Shown here: positions 15,179 through 23,879 of the stretch, piece by piece
How the letters are laid out: the number at the start of each line of letters is the position of its first letter
Numbering within the stretch: the first letter of the stretch is position 1
The notes under the pieces: generated by a model
Told to the model about the DNA's origin: nothing
Seen by the model: the letters and a program-made list of their open reading frames with translations, nothing else
Database searches by the model: none
NCBI GenBank assembly: GCA_018969715.1
Contig: JAGWXT010000003.1
Coordinates: 124,001 to 188,000 of the forward strand
Source: Actinomycetales bacterium
Lineage (GTDB): Bacteria > Actinomycetota > Actinomycetes > S36-B12 > UBA5976
Length of the DNA stretch: 64,000 bases
Direction of reading: 5' to 3'
Translations under genes and position numbers: made by a program

Positions 15179-16171
15179 GTGGGCGGTCTCACCGCAGTGT
15201 GGGAGGGCGAGTTTCCCCGTCCGGGGGCGGAGGAAGACGCTCGCGAATGGGCCCACCATGGCATTGCGGTTCTGCCCGACGGCCGCGTCGCGGTCGCCGA
15301 TGCGCGCGGCTCGCGGCTGGCCATCTGCCAGCCGGACGGCCGTATTGAACACGTCATGACGCTGCCGATAATCCAGGCGCACGGGATCACCGTCGAGGCC
15401 GGCGATGATGGCACATTCCTCTGGGTCGCCGACAATGGCGATCACCGCTGGCTCCTACCGGACGGGTCGGTGACACCGCGGTCCGACGCCCCTCAGGGGC
15501 GGGTGCTCAAGGTGGGCCTCGATGGTGAGGTGCTGCTTTCCATTGGGGTACCTCGCCTTCCGCAGTACCGCGACGCACCTTTCTCTCCCACGCACGTCGT
15601 GGTTGATGAGGCGAACGCCGGCAGTGGGGATGTGTGGATCTGCGACGGCTATGGGGCCTCGCTCGTGATCAGGGTAACCCCCGAAGGCGAGATCGCTCAG
15701 GTTATCGACGGGGTATCGGGGATGGGCCACTTCAACCAGCCGCACGGGGCGACGATCGACCGGCGTCGCGGCGCGCCGGAGCTCTTGGTCGCTGACCGCG
15801 CGAACAGCCGAATCCAGGTGTTTGACCTCGATGGCCGGTTTCAACGCGGGGTCGGCGTGGGCGATTTGCGCAGCCCCGGGCACTTTGCACCGTACGGTCG
15901 CTGGCTGCTGGTTGCCGAACTCCACCGCCGGATCATGGCGCTGGGTGAGGACGATGCGGTGCACACCGTTCTGGACTGCCGCACAGGTGCTGCCGATGAG
16001 TTCGAGGGCGGCTGGCCCAATGTGCTCGCGGGCGAGGAAACCACATCCCCGGCCTTTCAGGCGGGGATGCTGAACTCGCCCCATTCCATTGCCGTTGCCG
16101 GCGACCGCCTCTATGTCGCCGAATGGGTGATCGGCGGCCGGCTGTGCACGTTCACCCTCCAGGCCTCCTAG
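15179..16171 (+). CDS. NHL-repeat beta-propeller protein
   Basis: About 330 residues from a GTG at 15179 with GAGAGG upstream; the longer frame from 15062 is Arg/Pro-rich and unlikely. Repeated blades of the type GIAVLPDGRVAVADARGSRL, HGATIDRRRGAPELLVADRANSRIQVFDLDGRF and HSIAVAGDRLYVAEW mark an NHL propeller, like the lyase domain of peptidylglycine amidating enzymes. No signal peptide is seen, so it is probably cytoplasmic. It precedes the TIM-barrel gene by 51 bases and is likely co-transcribed. The role, lactonase or binding, is uncertain. Confidence 0.75.
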   Translation: MGGLTAVWEGEFPRPGAEEDAREWAHHGIAVLPDGRVAVADARGSRLAICQPDGRIEHVMTLPIIQAHGITVEAGDDGTFLWVADNGDHRWLLPDGSVTPRSDAPQGRVLKVGLDGEVLLSIGVPRLPQYRDAPFSPTHVVVDEANAGSGDVWICDGYGASLVIRVTPEGEIAQVIDGVSGMGHFNQPHGATIDRRRGAPELLVADRANSRIQVFDLDGRFQRGVGVGDLRSPGHFAPYGRWLLVAELHRRIMALGEDDAVHTVLDCRTGAADEFEGGWPNVLAGEETTSPAFQAGMLNSPHSIAVAGDRLYVAEWVIGGRLCTFTLQAS

Positions 16172-16175
16172 TTCG

Positions 16176-16207
16176 CACGAAGCACCCTCACCACGAAGCA
16201 CCCTCAC
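16176..16207. repeat. 16-bp tandem repeat between two genes
   Basis: CACGAAGCACCCTCAC occurs at 16176-16191 and 16192-16207, followed by a third partial copy CACGAAGG. The partial copy forms the AAGGAGG ribosome site of the next gene. Confidence 0.85.
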
Positions 16208-16222
16208 CACGAAGGAGGACCG

Positions 16223-17083
16223 ATGCGCATCACCTTGGACCCTTACATGTTCCGGACCACGCCACTGACCGAACTGCCCGGCTTGGTTGCCGATCTGGGG
16301 TACGAGTACATCGAGCTGTCACCACGGGAGGACTTCATTCCCTTCTTCCGTCATCCCCGAGTCGACACCGCGGGTGTACGCGCCTTCGATCGGGCGCTGA
16401 AGGCGGCAGGTGTGAAGGTGGCATGCATCCTCCCGCTGTTCCGCTGGTCAGGACCAAGTGAGGAGGCACGCCAAGCTGCGGTGCGCTACTGGCGACGCAG
16501 TATCGAGATCGCTGCCGATCTGGGCGTGGACACGATGCTCTCGGAGTTCAATGGCCGGCCAGAGGCACCTGATGCCAGCGAGGCCCTCTTCTGGCGGTCA
16601 ATGGAGGAGTTGCTGCCGCTGTTCGAGCGGGCGCAGATCAGGCTGGTTCTGGAGCCGCACCCGGACGACTTCATTGAGAACGGGTTCGCTGCGGTCGACA
16701 TGCTGCGCGGTATCAATCATCCGGCCATTGCCTTCTCCTACTGCGCCCCGCACACCTACCACATGGGCGGTGACATTCGCGGGATCATCGAGTACGCCGG
16801 TGATCTGCTCACCCACGTGCATGTCGCCGATACCTTTGACTTCCGGGCCTCATCGGGACTTCGCTACATCCTCAATCCGCCCGGGACCGCGGCGCGCATC
16901 CACCAGCACCTCGATATCGGTCAGGGTGAGGTGGACTTCGATGAGTTCTTTGGCGCACTGCGCGATGTGGGCTTCGATGGCACGATGACGGTGTGCGTCT
17001 TTGCCTGGGAGGAGCGGGCTCGCGAGTCCAGTGAGTTCAACCTGGCCGAGATCAATCGGCGGCTGGCTGACTGGCGTCGCTGA
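16223..17083 (+). CDS. Sugar phosphate isomerase/epimerase-type TIM barrel (AP endonuclease 2 fold)
   Basis: This 286-residue protein belongs to the IolE/IolI/tagatose-epimerase superfamily. Metal-ligand positions expected for the fold can be seen: Glu in LVLEPHPDDF, His and Asp near AFSYCAPHTYHMGG, His in THVHVADTFDF and Glu in the C-terminal strand region. HVHVAD is characteristic. The ATG has AAGGAGG upstream. Relatives isomerise or epimerise free sugars or dehydrate inosose; which of these applies is open. Its last 32 bases overlap the convergent ferredoxin reductase gene. Confidence 0.85.
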   Translation: MRITLDPYMFRTTPLTELPGLVADLGYEYIELSPREDFIPFFRHPRVDTAGVRAFDRALKAAGVKVACILPLFRWSGPSEEARQAAVRYWRRSIEIAADLGVDTMLSEFNGRPEAPDASEALFWRSMEELLPLFERAQIRLVLEPHPDDFIENGFAAVDMLRGINHPAIAFSYCAPHTYHMGGDIRGIIEYAGDLLTHVHVADTFDFRASSGLRYILNPPGTAARIHQHLDIGQGEVDFDEFFGALRDVGFDGTMTVCVFAWEERARESSEFNLAEINRRLADWRR

Positions 17084-18236
17084 CACTGCCGATACGAGGA
17101 CGGTAGGTGGCCAGTTCTCGCGTCCTGTTCACACCCACGACTCCCACGAGCACGTCATCTCGGTGGTACTCGACGATACAGTCACCGTCCCAGGAGCCAC
17201 TGGCGAGCGTCGGCACTCCGAGGGCGGGCATGCCGAATGACTGCAGGGTTGCGTCGTACTGGTCCGACCAGAACGACGGCAGTGGGCGAAAGTCCAATGC
17301 GGGCGACTGGCCGGCCAGCAGTGCCGCGATCACCGCACCTGCGCGCCGTCCGGTATCGGTGGGCATGCTCCAGTGCTCGATGCGTCGCGGCACCTCGTCG
17401 AACAGCGGATTGGGAAAGCGCGCGATGTCGCCGACGGCGAGCACTGGTGCCTCGGCGCCCTCCTCGCCGGCAGCGGTCGTCCGCACGGCGCACAGGCGGT
17501 TGTCGGTGAGGACCCCATCGACCAGATCCAGGCCATTGCCTGCGCACCACTGTGTATTCGGCACACTGCCCACAGCACTGAGGATGACGTCGGCGGTGAG
17601 GGTGCGGCCGTCGCTCAGGGTCACGCCGGACGGCTCGTACCCGCTCACACCAACCCCGAGGTGGAACTCGACCCCTGCCTGTTCATGGCGTCGGCGGAGG
17701 CCCGCGCCGAGGTGCTCGCCGAGCGGGCGGATCATCGGCTCAGCGTCGGCGGCACAGACGGTAACCGCGCAGCCCATGGCGCGGGCTGTCGCCGCCACCT
17801 CACAGCCGATGAACCCCGCGCCGATGATGAGCAGCCGACGTCCGGGGGTGAGCGCCCGACGAAGTGCCTCAGCATCCTCCACCGTGCGCAGCACCATGGG
17901 TGGTGGGCCCGGCACGGGAAGCACTCGGGGGCGGATGCCGGTAGCGATGATCAGGGCGTCAAAGGGCACCGTGTCATCGGCGAGCAGCACCTCGCGGCGG
18001 TAGAGGTCCAAGCCGACCACCGGCTGACCCAGTCGCCACCCCAGGTCATCTCGACGGATCCGGAAGGCCAAGTCGGCGGCGGTCGCCGACTCGCGCAGTG
18101 CCGCCTTCGACAGCGGGGGACGGTTGTACGGCAGGTGACGTTCGTCGCCGAGAACGGTCACAGCGAGGCCGTGGCCACGAACCGCCTCCGCAGCGCGCAG
18201 TCCCGCCAGCCCTGCCCCGACGACGACGACGGTCAT
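17052..18236 (-). CDS. FAD-dependent ferredoxin reductase
   Basis: This 394-residue flavoprotein is of the putidaredoxin/rubredoxin reductase type. FAD-binding VVVVGAGLAGLRAA (residues 3-16) is followed by LPYNRPPLSKA, NAD-binding LLIIGAGFIGCEVAA, the ATG and AVGDIARFPNP motifs and a reductase C-terminal domain. It passes electrons from NAD(P)H to the [3Fe-4S] ferredoxin encoded three bases upstream. Such pairs normally feed a cytochrome P450 or a ring-hydroxylating oxygenase, yet none is encoded in this window. Confidence 0.9.
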   Translation of the reverse strand: MTVVVVGAGLAGLRAAEAVRGHGLAVTVLGDERHLPYNRPPLSKAALRESATAADLAFRIRRDDLGWRLGQPVVGLDLYRREVLLADDTVPFDALIIATGIRPRVLPVPGPPPMVLRTVEDAEALRRALTPGRRLLIIGAGFIGCEVAATARAMGCAVTVCAADAEPMIRPLGEHLGAGLRRRHEQAGVEFHLGVGVSGYEPSGVTLSDGRTLTADVILSAVGSVPNTQWCAGNGLDLVDGVLTDNRLCAVRTTAAGEEGAEAPVLAVGDIARFPNPLFDEVPRRIEHWSMPTDTGRRAGAVIAALLAGQSPALDFRPLPSFWSDQYDATLQSFGMPALGVPTLASGSWDGDCIVEYHRDDVLVGVVGVNRTRELATYRPRIGSVSDASQPAAD

Positions 18237-18239
18237 GCG

Positions 18240-18431
18240 TCAGTCGTGGATGATCGTGATTGCCTGCATTGGGCAGACATCGGCTGCCGCGTTGACGTCA
18301 TCGGCAAGGGCGGAGTCCGCTTCCGTCTGGTACACCAGCACCCCATCATTATCGAGAGCGAACACCGTGGGCGCCTCGAAGGTGCACTGGCCATAGTTCT
18401 GGCACTTGTCCAGGTCGACGATGATCTTCAC
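18240..18431 (-). CDS. [3Fe-4S]-type ferredoxin
   Basis: A 63-residue ferredoxin of the P450-associated class. Cysteines are in CQNYGQC (residues 10 and 16) and in VCPMQAI near the C-terminus. The central position of the first cluster motif is Tyr instead of Cys, fitting a three-iron cluster. The GTG start follows AAGGAG. It lies directly before its probable reductase, and the two form an operon. Confidence 0.9.
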   Translation of the reverse strand: MKIIVDLDKCQNYGQCTFEAPTVFALDNDGVLVYQTEADSALADDVNAAADVCPMQAITIIHD

Positions 18432-18570
18432 TGGGAACTCCTTCCGTCCGGCGCCTCATGTCGCGGCCCACACCGCCTGCGCGCTCTATCCAAGCAGGGG
18501 CTGTCGGAGGAGGTGCTGCCGCCAACCGCCGGTGTTGCGGGCGAGTAGTCAGTCGAGCTGCGCTATGCCG

Positions 18571-19701
18571 TCAGTCGTGCCGCGCCACAAGGCCGAGCGC
18601 CGCACATCCGGCCTCGGTGGCCGCCAGACCGAAGGCGTCGATCGGTCCGAGGGCACCGACCCCCTGTGTACCCGTGCGCACGCAGGTCTCTGCGGCCCAC
18701 GTCAGCAGGTCGGCGGTCAGCTCATATGGGCTGGGGCCGTCGAGGTGCACGGTCCCGGTGATCTGGCCGTCGGCGTCTCGCACCCGCGCGACGACCAGGG
18801 TGCGGGATCGGGAGCGACGGGCAGCGTCCGGCCCACGGCCGGTGGTGGGGTCGCTGCGTGCCAGCACGATACGTCGGGCGAGGGCCCGGCTGCCTGGAAT
18901 CCGCAAGACAGCGTCCACAGCTGCCGCACTGCGGCTGGCCTGTGCCGTGCGCGGTCCGGCCCAGCCGAGGAATACCTCGACGTCGCTGATCCCCGGTGCC
19001 AGGCGCGGCAGCGTGAACTGCTCGGTGCCGCCGATGGTGAGCCCGGGCAACGATTGCCCGTCGACGTCGAAGGTGGTCGTGCGCGCTGCCATTCGCTCAC
19101 TGCGCAGGCGTCCGCCGATGAACGCGTGGCCGCGCTCGACGAGCATGCCGGCCGCACTTGCCCGGGTCCCGCTGCTCATGCCCATGGCGCCGCGGACGAA
19201 GTACCCGATCTCCAGGCGCACCGGGGTTCGTCCGGCGTTGTGGGCATCGGCGATCGCGAGCGCTCCGGCCAGGTTCCCCGGAACGTAGTCGTAGCCGAAT
19301 GCGGTCAGCAGGCGGGCGCCGGTAGCGGTGGCGCGGGGGCCGTACTCCTCGAACACCTGGCGTATGTAGGAGCTCTCACCGGTGCAGTCGATCAACGTTG
19401 CCCCGGCATCGATTGCGGCCTCGCAGGCGGGTCCACCCAATCGTTGGAAGGGACCGACCGTGCTCACGAGGACGTCTGAGGCCGAGGCGAGCAGCGCCCG
19501 CACACTGCGGGGATCCGCAGCGTCGGCGACGTCCGTCTGGGGGCTCCTGCCCACCTGGTTCGCCAGGCTTGCCGCAAGGTCCGCCACGCGCTCAGGTGAG
19601 CGGGACACGACCGTGACCGGCAGGCCCCGCCGCATCATCGCCTCGGCGGTGAGTCGACCCGTGTACCCGGTGGCACCGAACAGCAGGATCCGTCCGCTCA
19701 T
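18571..19701 (-). CDS. Saccharopine dehydrogenase-like NAD(P)-binding protein
   Basis: 376 residues with an N-terminal Rossmann fold: ILLFGATGYTGRLTAEAMMRRG, then LVSTVGPFQRLGGPACEAAIDAGATLIDCTGE and the hallmark TAFGYDYVPGNLAG of the trans-acting enoyl-reductase/saccharopine dehydrogenase-like group. In mycobacteria relatives reduce lipid intermediates; others have no known role. It is separated from the ferredoxin operon by about 140 bases and may or may not belong to it. Confidence 0.8.
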   Translation of the reverse strand: MSGRILLFGATGYTGRLTAEAMMRRGLPVTVVSRSPERVADLAASLANQVGRSPQTDVADAADPRSVRALLASASDVLVSTVGPFQRLGGPACEAAIDAGATLIDCTGESSYIRQVFEEYGPRATATGARLLTAFGYDYVPGNLAGALAIADAHNAGRTPVRLEIGYFVRGAMGMSSGTRASAAGMLVERGHAFIGGRLRSERMAARTTTFDVDGQSLPGLTIGGTEQFTLPRLAPGISDVEVFLGWAGPRTAQASRSAAAVDAVLRIPGSRALARRIVLARSDPTTGRGPDAARRSRSRTLVVARVRDADGQITGTVHLDGPSPYELTADLLTWAAETCVRTGTQGVGALGPIDAFGLAATEAGCAALGLVARHD

Positions 19702-19833
19702 GGGACGAGACCTACTGCGGTCACCGTCGCACGACCTCTCACGCTCCGACTATAGGGACCGCCAGTGTGGTAGCCTCCGGGGCTGCGACCGGGGACATCA
19801 CCCGGAGAGTGCGCATGATGACAGGAGCGTGCC

Positions 19834-20727
19834 ATGTCCGATCCCACTCCACCGCCGGCCCTCCCGACGCCCACCCCCGCACCGGCCCTCCCGACGCCCA
19901 CCCTTGCCGACCGTCCCTTTGGTGTCGGTGCCGCCATCGGGTTCGGCTGGCGGCGCACGTGGCGCAACTTCTGGCGCCTGCTGCTTGTCTCCATCGTCTT
20001 CTTCGCGATCACCTTCGGGGTCCAGCTGTTGACCGGCCTTGCCGGGCTCATCGCCGGCGGTGCCGGAGGCCTCGGCGCCGAGGCACTCGGAGCATCGCCG
20101 GACGCCGCAGAACTGGGCTTCGCGGCCGGCAATGCCGGGACCCAGTTCATCGGGGCAGTGGTGAGCTTGCTCGTCAGTCTCTTCCTGCAACTGGGCCTGG
20201 TGCGGATCGCCCTCGGGGTGGCAACGGGAAGCCCGGTCGAGCTGCGTCGACTGTTCCACTTCAGCGGCTTCGGTCGCTTCGTGGGCACCTCCATCGTGGT
20301 CGTCATCGCAATCGCGGCGGCACTTCTCATCACCGTTGGTCCCGGTGTGTGGCTGACCGTGGCGACCGATCAGGTGGCGTGGGCCGTGATCGGCGGCGTG
20401 GTCGGCGCGATCATCGCGATCGTGCTGAGCACGATGTTCACGTTCTACGCGTACGCGATCCTCGATCGAGACGCCCGTGGAGTGTCGAGCCTTGGCGTCT
20501 CGTGGGCGATCGTGCGCCCCCGCTTCTGGGCGGTCATCGGCCTGCAGATCCTGATCGTGCTGATCGTGATCGGACTGCTCATCGGGGCGATCATCCTTGG
20601 CGTGCTCATGCTCTTCGTCGGATTGCTCATCACATTGCCGGCTGTGGGTGTGCTGATCTTCGGCCTGGTTCCCCTCGCGTGGGTGTACGCCTACCGGACG
20701 CTCGCCGGGGAGCCGGTCGCTGTTTGA
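19834..20727 (+). CDS. Multi-pass membrane protein with proline-rich N-terminus
   Basis: 297 residues. The N-terminal 27 residues are a Pro/Thr-rich repeat (ALPTPTPAPALPTPT) encoded by a short DNA duplication. About six membrane segments follow, starting near residue 50 (LLLVSIVFFAITFGVQLL), with a GFGWRRTWRNFWRLL amphipathic lead-in and a C-terminal WVYAYRTLAGEPV. This resembles the DUF975/glycerophosphoryl-diester membrane-domain group. No enzymatic motif is seen. The ATG has AGGAG upstream. Its last 37 bases overlap the convergent histidine kinase gene. Confidence 0.65.
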   Translation: MSDPTPPPALPTPTPAPALPTPTLADRPFGVGAAIGFGWRRTWRNFWRLLLVSIVFFAITFGVQLLTGLAGLIAGGAGGLGAEALGASPDAAELGFAAGNAGTQFIGAVVSLLVSLFLQLGLVRIALGVATGSPVELRRLFHFSGFGRFVGTSIVVVIAIAAALLITVGPGVWLTVATDQVAWAVIGGVVGAIIAIVLSTMFTFYAYAILDRDARGVSSLGVSWAIVRPRFWAVIGLQILIVLIVIGLLIGAIILGVLMLFVGLLITLPAVGVLIFGLVPLAWVYAYRTLAGEPVAV

Positions 20728-22079
20728 TCCACCGCTGCCAACAGCGGAAGGTGGACGCGCACCTGCAGCCCTCCCGCGGGTGCGCGTCCGGCCTCGGCAT
20801 CCCCGCCGGCAGCACGAGCGGTCTCTCGAACGAGAGCCAGGCCAAGCCCAGACCCCCCCGGGTGTGCAGTTGATCCCCGCATGAACCGCTCGAAGATCCC
20901 CGTCTGCTCCACCGCTGCAACTCCGGGACCGTCATCCTCAACCGACAGCACCACCGAGTCAGCGTGGGTTGCCGCCTGCACACGCACCGTTGTCCGAGCG
21001 TAGGCAAGGGCGTTGGCCAGCAGTTCATCGATCAACCGGTTGAGCATGCTCTCCGAGAAGCGGACGAAGAGCGCCTCCGCGGCACTCACCTCGATGACGA
21101 GCCCTCGTTCCTGAGCCACCACCGTGGCCGCTTGACACCTTGCCTCGACGATGGCGCCGAGATCGACCTCATCGTGACCTGTGCGCTGCGCATCGGATCG
21201 AGCAAGGGCCAGCAACTGCTCGATGCGATGGTTGAGTCGGTCGACCTCAAGCGTCGCGGCAGCCACCTCGATGCCAATCGCCGGATTGTCGGTCATATCC
21301 CCGATCGCCTCAAGTCGAAGCCGCACTCCGGTCAACGGTGAGCGCAGGTGATGAGATGCCTCAGCGGCGACGCGATCGGCGCGTGTGATGTGGCCGCGCA
21401 ATCTGCCCACCATGGAATTCAGCACGCGGGCGAGGGAGCGAACCTCACCGGGTCCATCGTCTTCTGCGAGGAGTGGAACGTTGGGTCCCGCCAGTAAGGC
21501 CGCCTGGCTGGACAGGCGCGCCAGTGGGCGGGTGATGGTCGCGGCGAGCAGCAGTCCGAGCAGCGCGGCGGTGAGGGTGACGGCAGCCACCGCCACCGCT
21601 AGCCAGAGCAGCGTCTGACGGACGAGTTGCGCCACCCTGGCATCGGGAAGGGACGTTCGCACGACGGCCACGATCTCGCTGCCACGGAGTACCGGCGCTG
21701 CCGCGTAACGCAGATCCCCGCCGACAGTCAGCGAGGGCCTCGCGTCCGACGCAAGCACACCGGTGAATGCCCGTTCGATCTCGGGGCGGTCAAATTGTCG
21801 CCCCAGCGGGGAGGCGTCACTGTCGCTGATCAACCGCCGCTGTGGATCGACGACGATAACTCGGGTTCCGGTGCGCTCGGCACACAGTTGGGTTGCGCGG
21901 GGCCATCCCTGCTCCGGCTGGGCACTGAGGAGCACCGCACACGCGAGGGTTGCGTTGTCCAGTCCATGGACGAAGGTCTCCTGCACCGCGCGCCCCGCGA
22001 TCAGGGCCAGGGGCAGGGCCAGCAGCAGTGCGACGACCGCACTCAACAGGGCCATGGCACCTGCGATGCGGCCTGTCAT
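20691..22079 (-). CDS. Sensor histidine kinase
   Basis: About 462 residues from the ATG at 22079, which overlaps the response regulator stop (ATGA). Membrane segment 1 is near residues 8-30 and segment 2 near 150-175. Between them is a roughly 110-residue extracytoplasmic sensor domain with two Cys residues. A HAMP linker follows, then the phospho-acceptor helix EASHHLRSPLTGVRLRLEAI, the N box ELLANALAYA, G1 VEDDGPGV and G2 GGSGLGLALV. The signal is unknown. Its neighbours, a metal-ligand-like repeat protein and a haem membrane protein, suggest metal or redox stress. Confidence 0.92.
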   Translation of the reverse strand: MTGRIAGAMALLSAVVALLLALPLALIAGRAVQETFVHGLDNATLACAVLLSAQPEQGWPRATQLCAERTGTRVIVVDPQRRLISDSDASPLGRQFDRPEIERAFTGVLASDARPSLTVGGDLRYAAAPVLRGSEIVAVVRTSLPDARVAQLVRQTLLWLAVAVAAVTLTAALLGLLLAATITRPLARLSSQAALLAGPNVPLLAEDDGPGEVRSLARVLNSMVGRLRGHITRADRVAAEASHHLRSPLTGVRLRLEAIGDMTDNPAIGIEVAAATLEVDRLNHRIEQLLALARSDAQRTGHDEVDLGAIVEARCQAATVVAQERGLVIEVSAAEALFVRFSESMLNRLIDELLANALAYARTTVRVQAATHADSVVLSVEDDGPGVAAVEQTGIFERFMRGSTAHPGGSGLGLALVRETARAAGGDAEAGRAPAGGLQVRVHLPLLAAVDQTATGSPASVR

Positions 22080-22738
22080 TCGGTGGGGGGTGCGAGCTGA
22101 TATCCGATTCCGCGCACGGTGCGAATCACCACCGATGGGCCCAGCTTGCGCCGCAAGGAGGAGATGTGCACATCCAGGGTCTTGCCAGTGCCAAACCACA
22201 CCGGATCCCAAATGCGTGCGAACAACTCCTGTCGCGGCACAACGCGGCCGGGCTCCTCTGCGAGCACGCTGAGGAGATCGAACTCCTTGACAGTGAGGTC
22301 GATTGCGGAGTGATCGATGGTCACAGTGCGCCGGGAGCGATCGATCTGCAGTCCTCCGGCAGTGATCGGTCGCTCGGCATGACGGCGGCGGCCGATCGCC
22401 CGAATTCGGGCAACAACCTCGCGCACACTGAAGGGCTTCACAACGTAGTCGTCGGCGCCGAGCTCCAGGCCGACGATCCGATCGGACTCCTCACCCCGGG
22501 CACTGAGAATGATGACCGGAATATCGCTGACGCGGCGCAGGTCCCGCAGGACATCCAATCCGTCGATGTCGGGCAGCCCCAGATCGAGTAGGACCGTATC
22601 GGGATGAGGCGCGGCGAGAACAGCGGCCGTCACCCCCGTGCCATGGCCGAGGTGTGTCACGCCCAGACCGTGCCTTCGCAGCCCGGCGAGGAGTGGCTCC
22701 GCGACAGTTGGTTCATCCTCGACCACAAGCACCCGCAC
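22076..22738 (-). CDS. OmpR/PhoB-family response regulator
   Basis: About 220 residues if started at the GTG at 22738 (VRVLVVEDEPTVAE). The receiver domain has the acidic pocket VVEDE, the phospho-acceptor Asp in VLLDLGLPDIDG and the Lys in DYVVKPFS. The C-terminal winged helix runs from TAGGLQIDRSRRTVTI to DVHISSLRRKLGPSVVIRTVRGIGYQL. It is divergent from the acidic repeat gene, whose start lies 179 bp away, so that shared gap is the likely target site. The frame can be extended to 22933, but that part does not resemble a receiver. Confidence 0.92.
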   Translation of the reverse strand: MRVLVVEDEPTVAEPLLAGLRRHGLGVTHLGHGTGVTAAVLAAPHPDTVLLDLGLPDIDGLDVLRDLRRVSDIPVIILSARGEESDRIVGLELGADDYVVKPFSVREVVARIRAIGRRRHAERPITAGGLQIDRSRRTVTIDHSAIDLTVKEFDLLSVLAEEPGRVVPRQELFARIWDPVWFGTGKTLDVHISSLRRKLGPSVVIRTVRGIGYQLAPPTE

Positions 22739-22917
22739 CCAGCCATAGTCGCATGCGCAGTGGGACCTGCGTTTCACGCACGCCCGGACGTTACCTGCAC
22801 CTAACCCACCGCGAACTCGCCACTGGTGTCGGGCCCCTACCGTCGAATCCAGTTGACCACTCTGCCCGGGAAGACAAGCTCCTCGGGGGGTCAACCCGAC
22901 TGGAAGGGAGAACGCAG

Positions 22918-23274
22918 ATGGAGCGACGAACATCGCTGGTCCTGGCTGCCACGGTGACGGGGGTTCTGCTCACCGGCACGCTGGCAACCGTGGCGGTCAT
23001 GGGGGCGACGAAATCAGTTGAGCAGGCGCGACTGGCGACGGTGCCAGTGGCACCGAGTGCGTCGATGGTGCCGCCACCCGAGGACTCGCTGATGGCGCCG
23101 ACGGGTGACCACAAGGAGGAGTACGAGGAGGGTGACCACGAGGAGGAGTACGGGGAGGGTGACCACAAGGAGGAGTACGAGGAGGGTGACCACGAGGAGG
23201 AGTACGAGGAGGGTGACCACGAGGAGGAGTACGGGGAGGGTGACCACGAGGAGTACGCAGACGATGACGACTAA
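22918..23274 (+). CDS. Membrane-anchored Asp/Glu/His repeat protein
   Basis: 118 residues; I do not recognise the family. The N-terminus (MERRTSLVLAATVTGVLLTG) is a signal or anchor segment. After a Pro-rich spacer come five 9-residue repeats of the form GDH(K/E)EEY(E/G)E, residues 63-107, and a tail GDHEEYADDDD. Each repeat offers one His, one Asp and several Glu, so the outward-facing domain is strongly acidic and could bind divalent or ferric metal; this is inference. GGAAGGGAGA precedes the ATG. It is divergent from the two-component genes and 32 bases before the ferric-reductase-like gene. Confidence 0.75.
   Translation: MERRTSLVLAATVTGVLLTGTLATVAVMGATKSVEQARLATVPVAPSASMVPPPEDSLMAPTGDHKEEYEEGDHEEEYGEGDHKEEYEEGDHEEEYEEGDHEEEYGEGDHEEYADDDD
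23104..23268. repeat. 27-bp in-frame tandem repeat
   Basis: Five full copies and one shortened copy of a 27-bp unit beginning GGTGACCACRAGGAGGAGTA. The copies differ only at the codons for Lys/Glu and Glu/Gly, so the array looks recently expanded. Confidence 0.95.
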
Positions 23275-23306
23275 CCGGCACGAACAACACGTCGTGGGCG
23301 GCCACC

Positions 23307-23879
23307 ATGGCTGACCTCCCTTGGACGTGGCTGGCCATCCGGGCCAGTGGTGTCACGGCGTGGGGATTGCTCAGCGCCGTCATGATCTGGGGACTGCTGT
23401 TGCGCACGCGCCTGATCCCTGCGCTGGCGCCGCGGTCACTGGTGTCGATGCACCGGTGGCTATCGGCGCTGGCTCTGGCCTTCCTTTTCGCCCACGCAGG
23501 CCTACTGCTCATCGACCCGGTGGTGAGATTCACGCCACTTGAGATCCTCGTGCCCGGTATTGCGCCGTGGCAGCCAGTTGCTGTCGGTTGCGGGATCCTC
23601 GCCATGTGGGCGATGCTCCCCACCTCCATCCTCGGCCGGTGGCGGATCATCCGTGGGCCCCGTGCCGGCACCTGGTTCCGAATCTCGCACCGGATCGCAT
23701 TCATCGCCTGGCCGCTGGCAACCGCGCACTTCGTGCTCGCCGGCTCCGATGCGACAGTGGACTGGATCATCGGCAGCGTCATCGCGGTCACGACAGTGCT
23801 GGGATTCCTGGTACTGGTGCGTGGCCTCAGTGGGAGTCGTCCCTCGCTGACTCGACGGGCAGTACCTCAGACTGTGTGA
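23307..23879 (+). CDS. Ferric-reductase-like transmembrane haem protein
   Basis: 190 residues with about five or six membrane helices. His pairs suited to bis-His haem b are in SMHRWLSALALAFLFAHAG and in ISHRIAFIAWPLATAHFV, as in the FRD/MsrQ/YedZ fold. There are no FAD- or NAD-binding domains, so electrons must come from a partner. It is 32 bases behind the acidic repeat gene and its last 53 bases overlap the convergent apbE gene. The likely role is transmembrane electron transfer to the outside, perhaps to metal bound by the repeat protein. Confidence 0.82.
   Translation: MADLPWTWLAIRASGVTAWGLLSAVMIWGLLLRTRLIPALAPRSLVSMHRWLSALALAFLFAHAGLLLIDPVVRFTPLEILVPGIAPWQPVAVGCGILAMWAMLPTSILGRWRIIRGPRAGTWFRISHRIAFIAWPLATAHFVLAGSDATVDWIIGSVIAVTTVLGFLVLVRGLSGSRPSLTRRAVPQTV

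Noticed and set aside
23104-23268. Regular 27-bp repeats considered as a CRISPR array
   Set aside because: The units are contiguous, without spacers, and read in frame as protein repeats.
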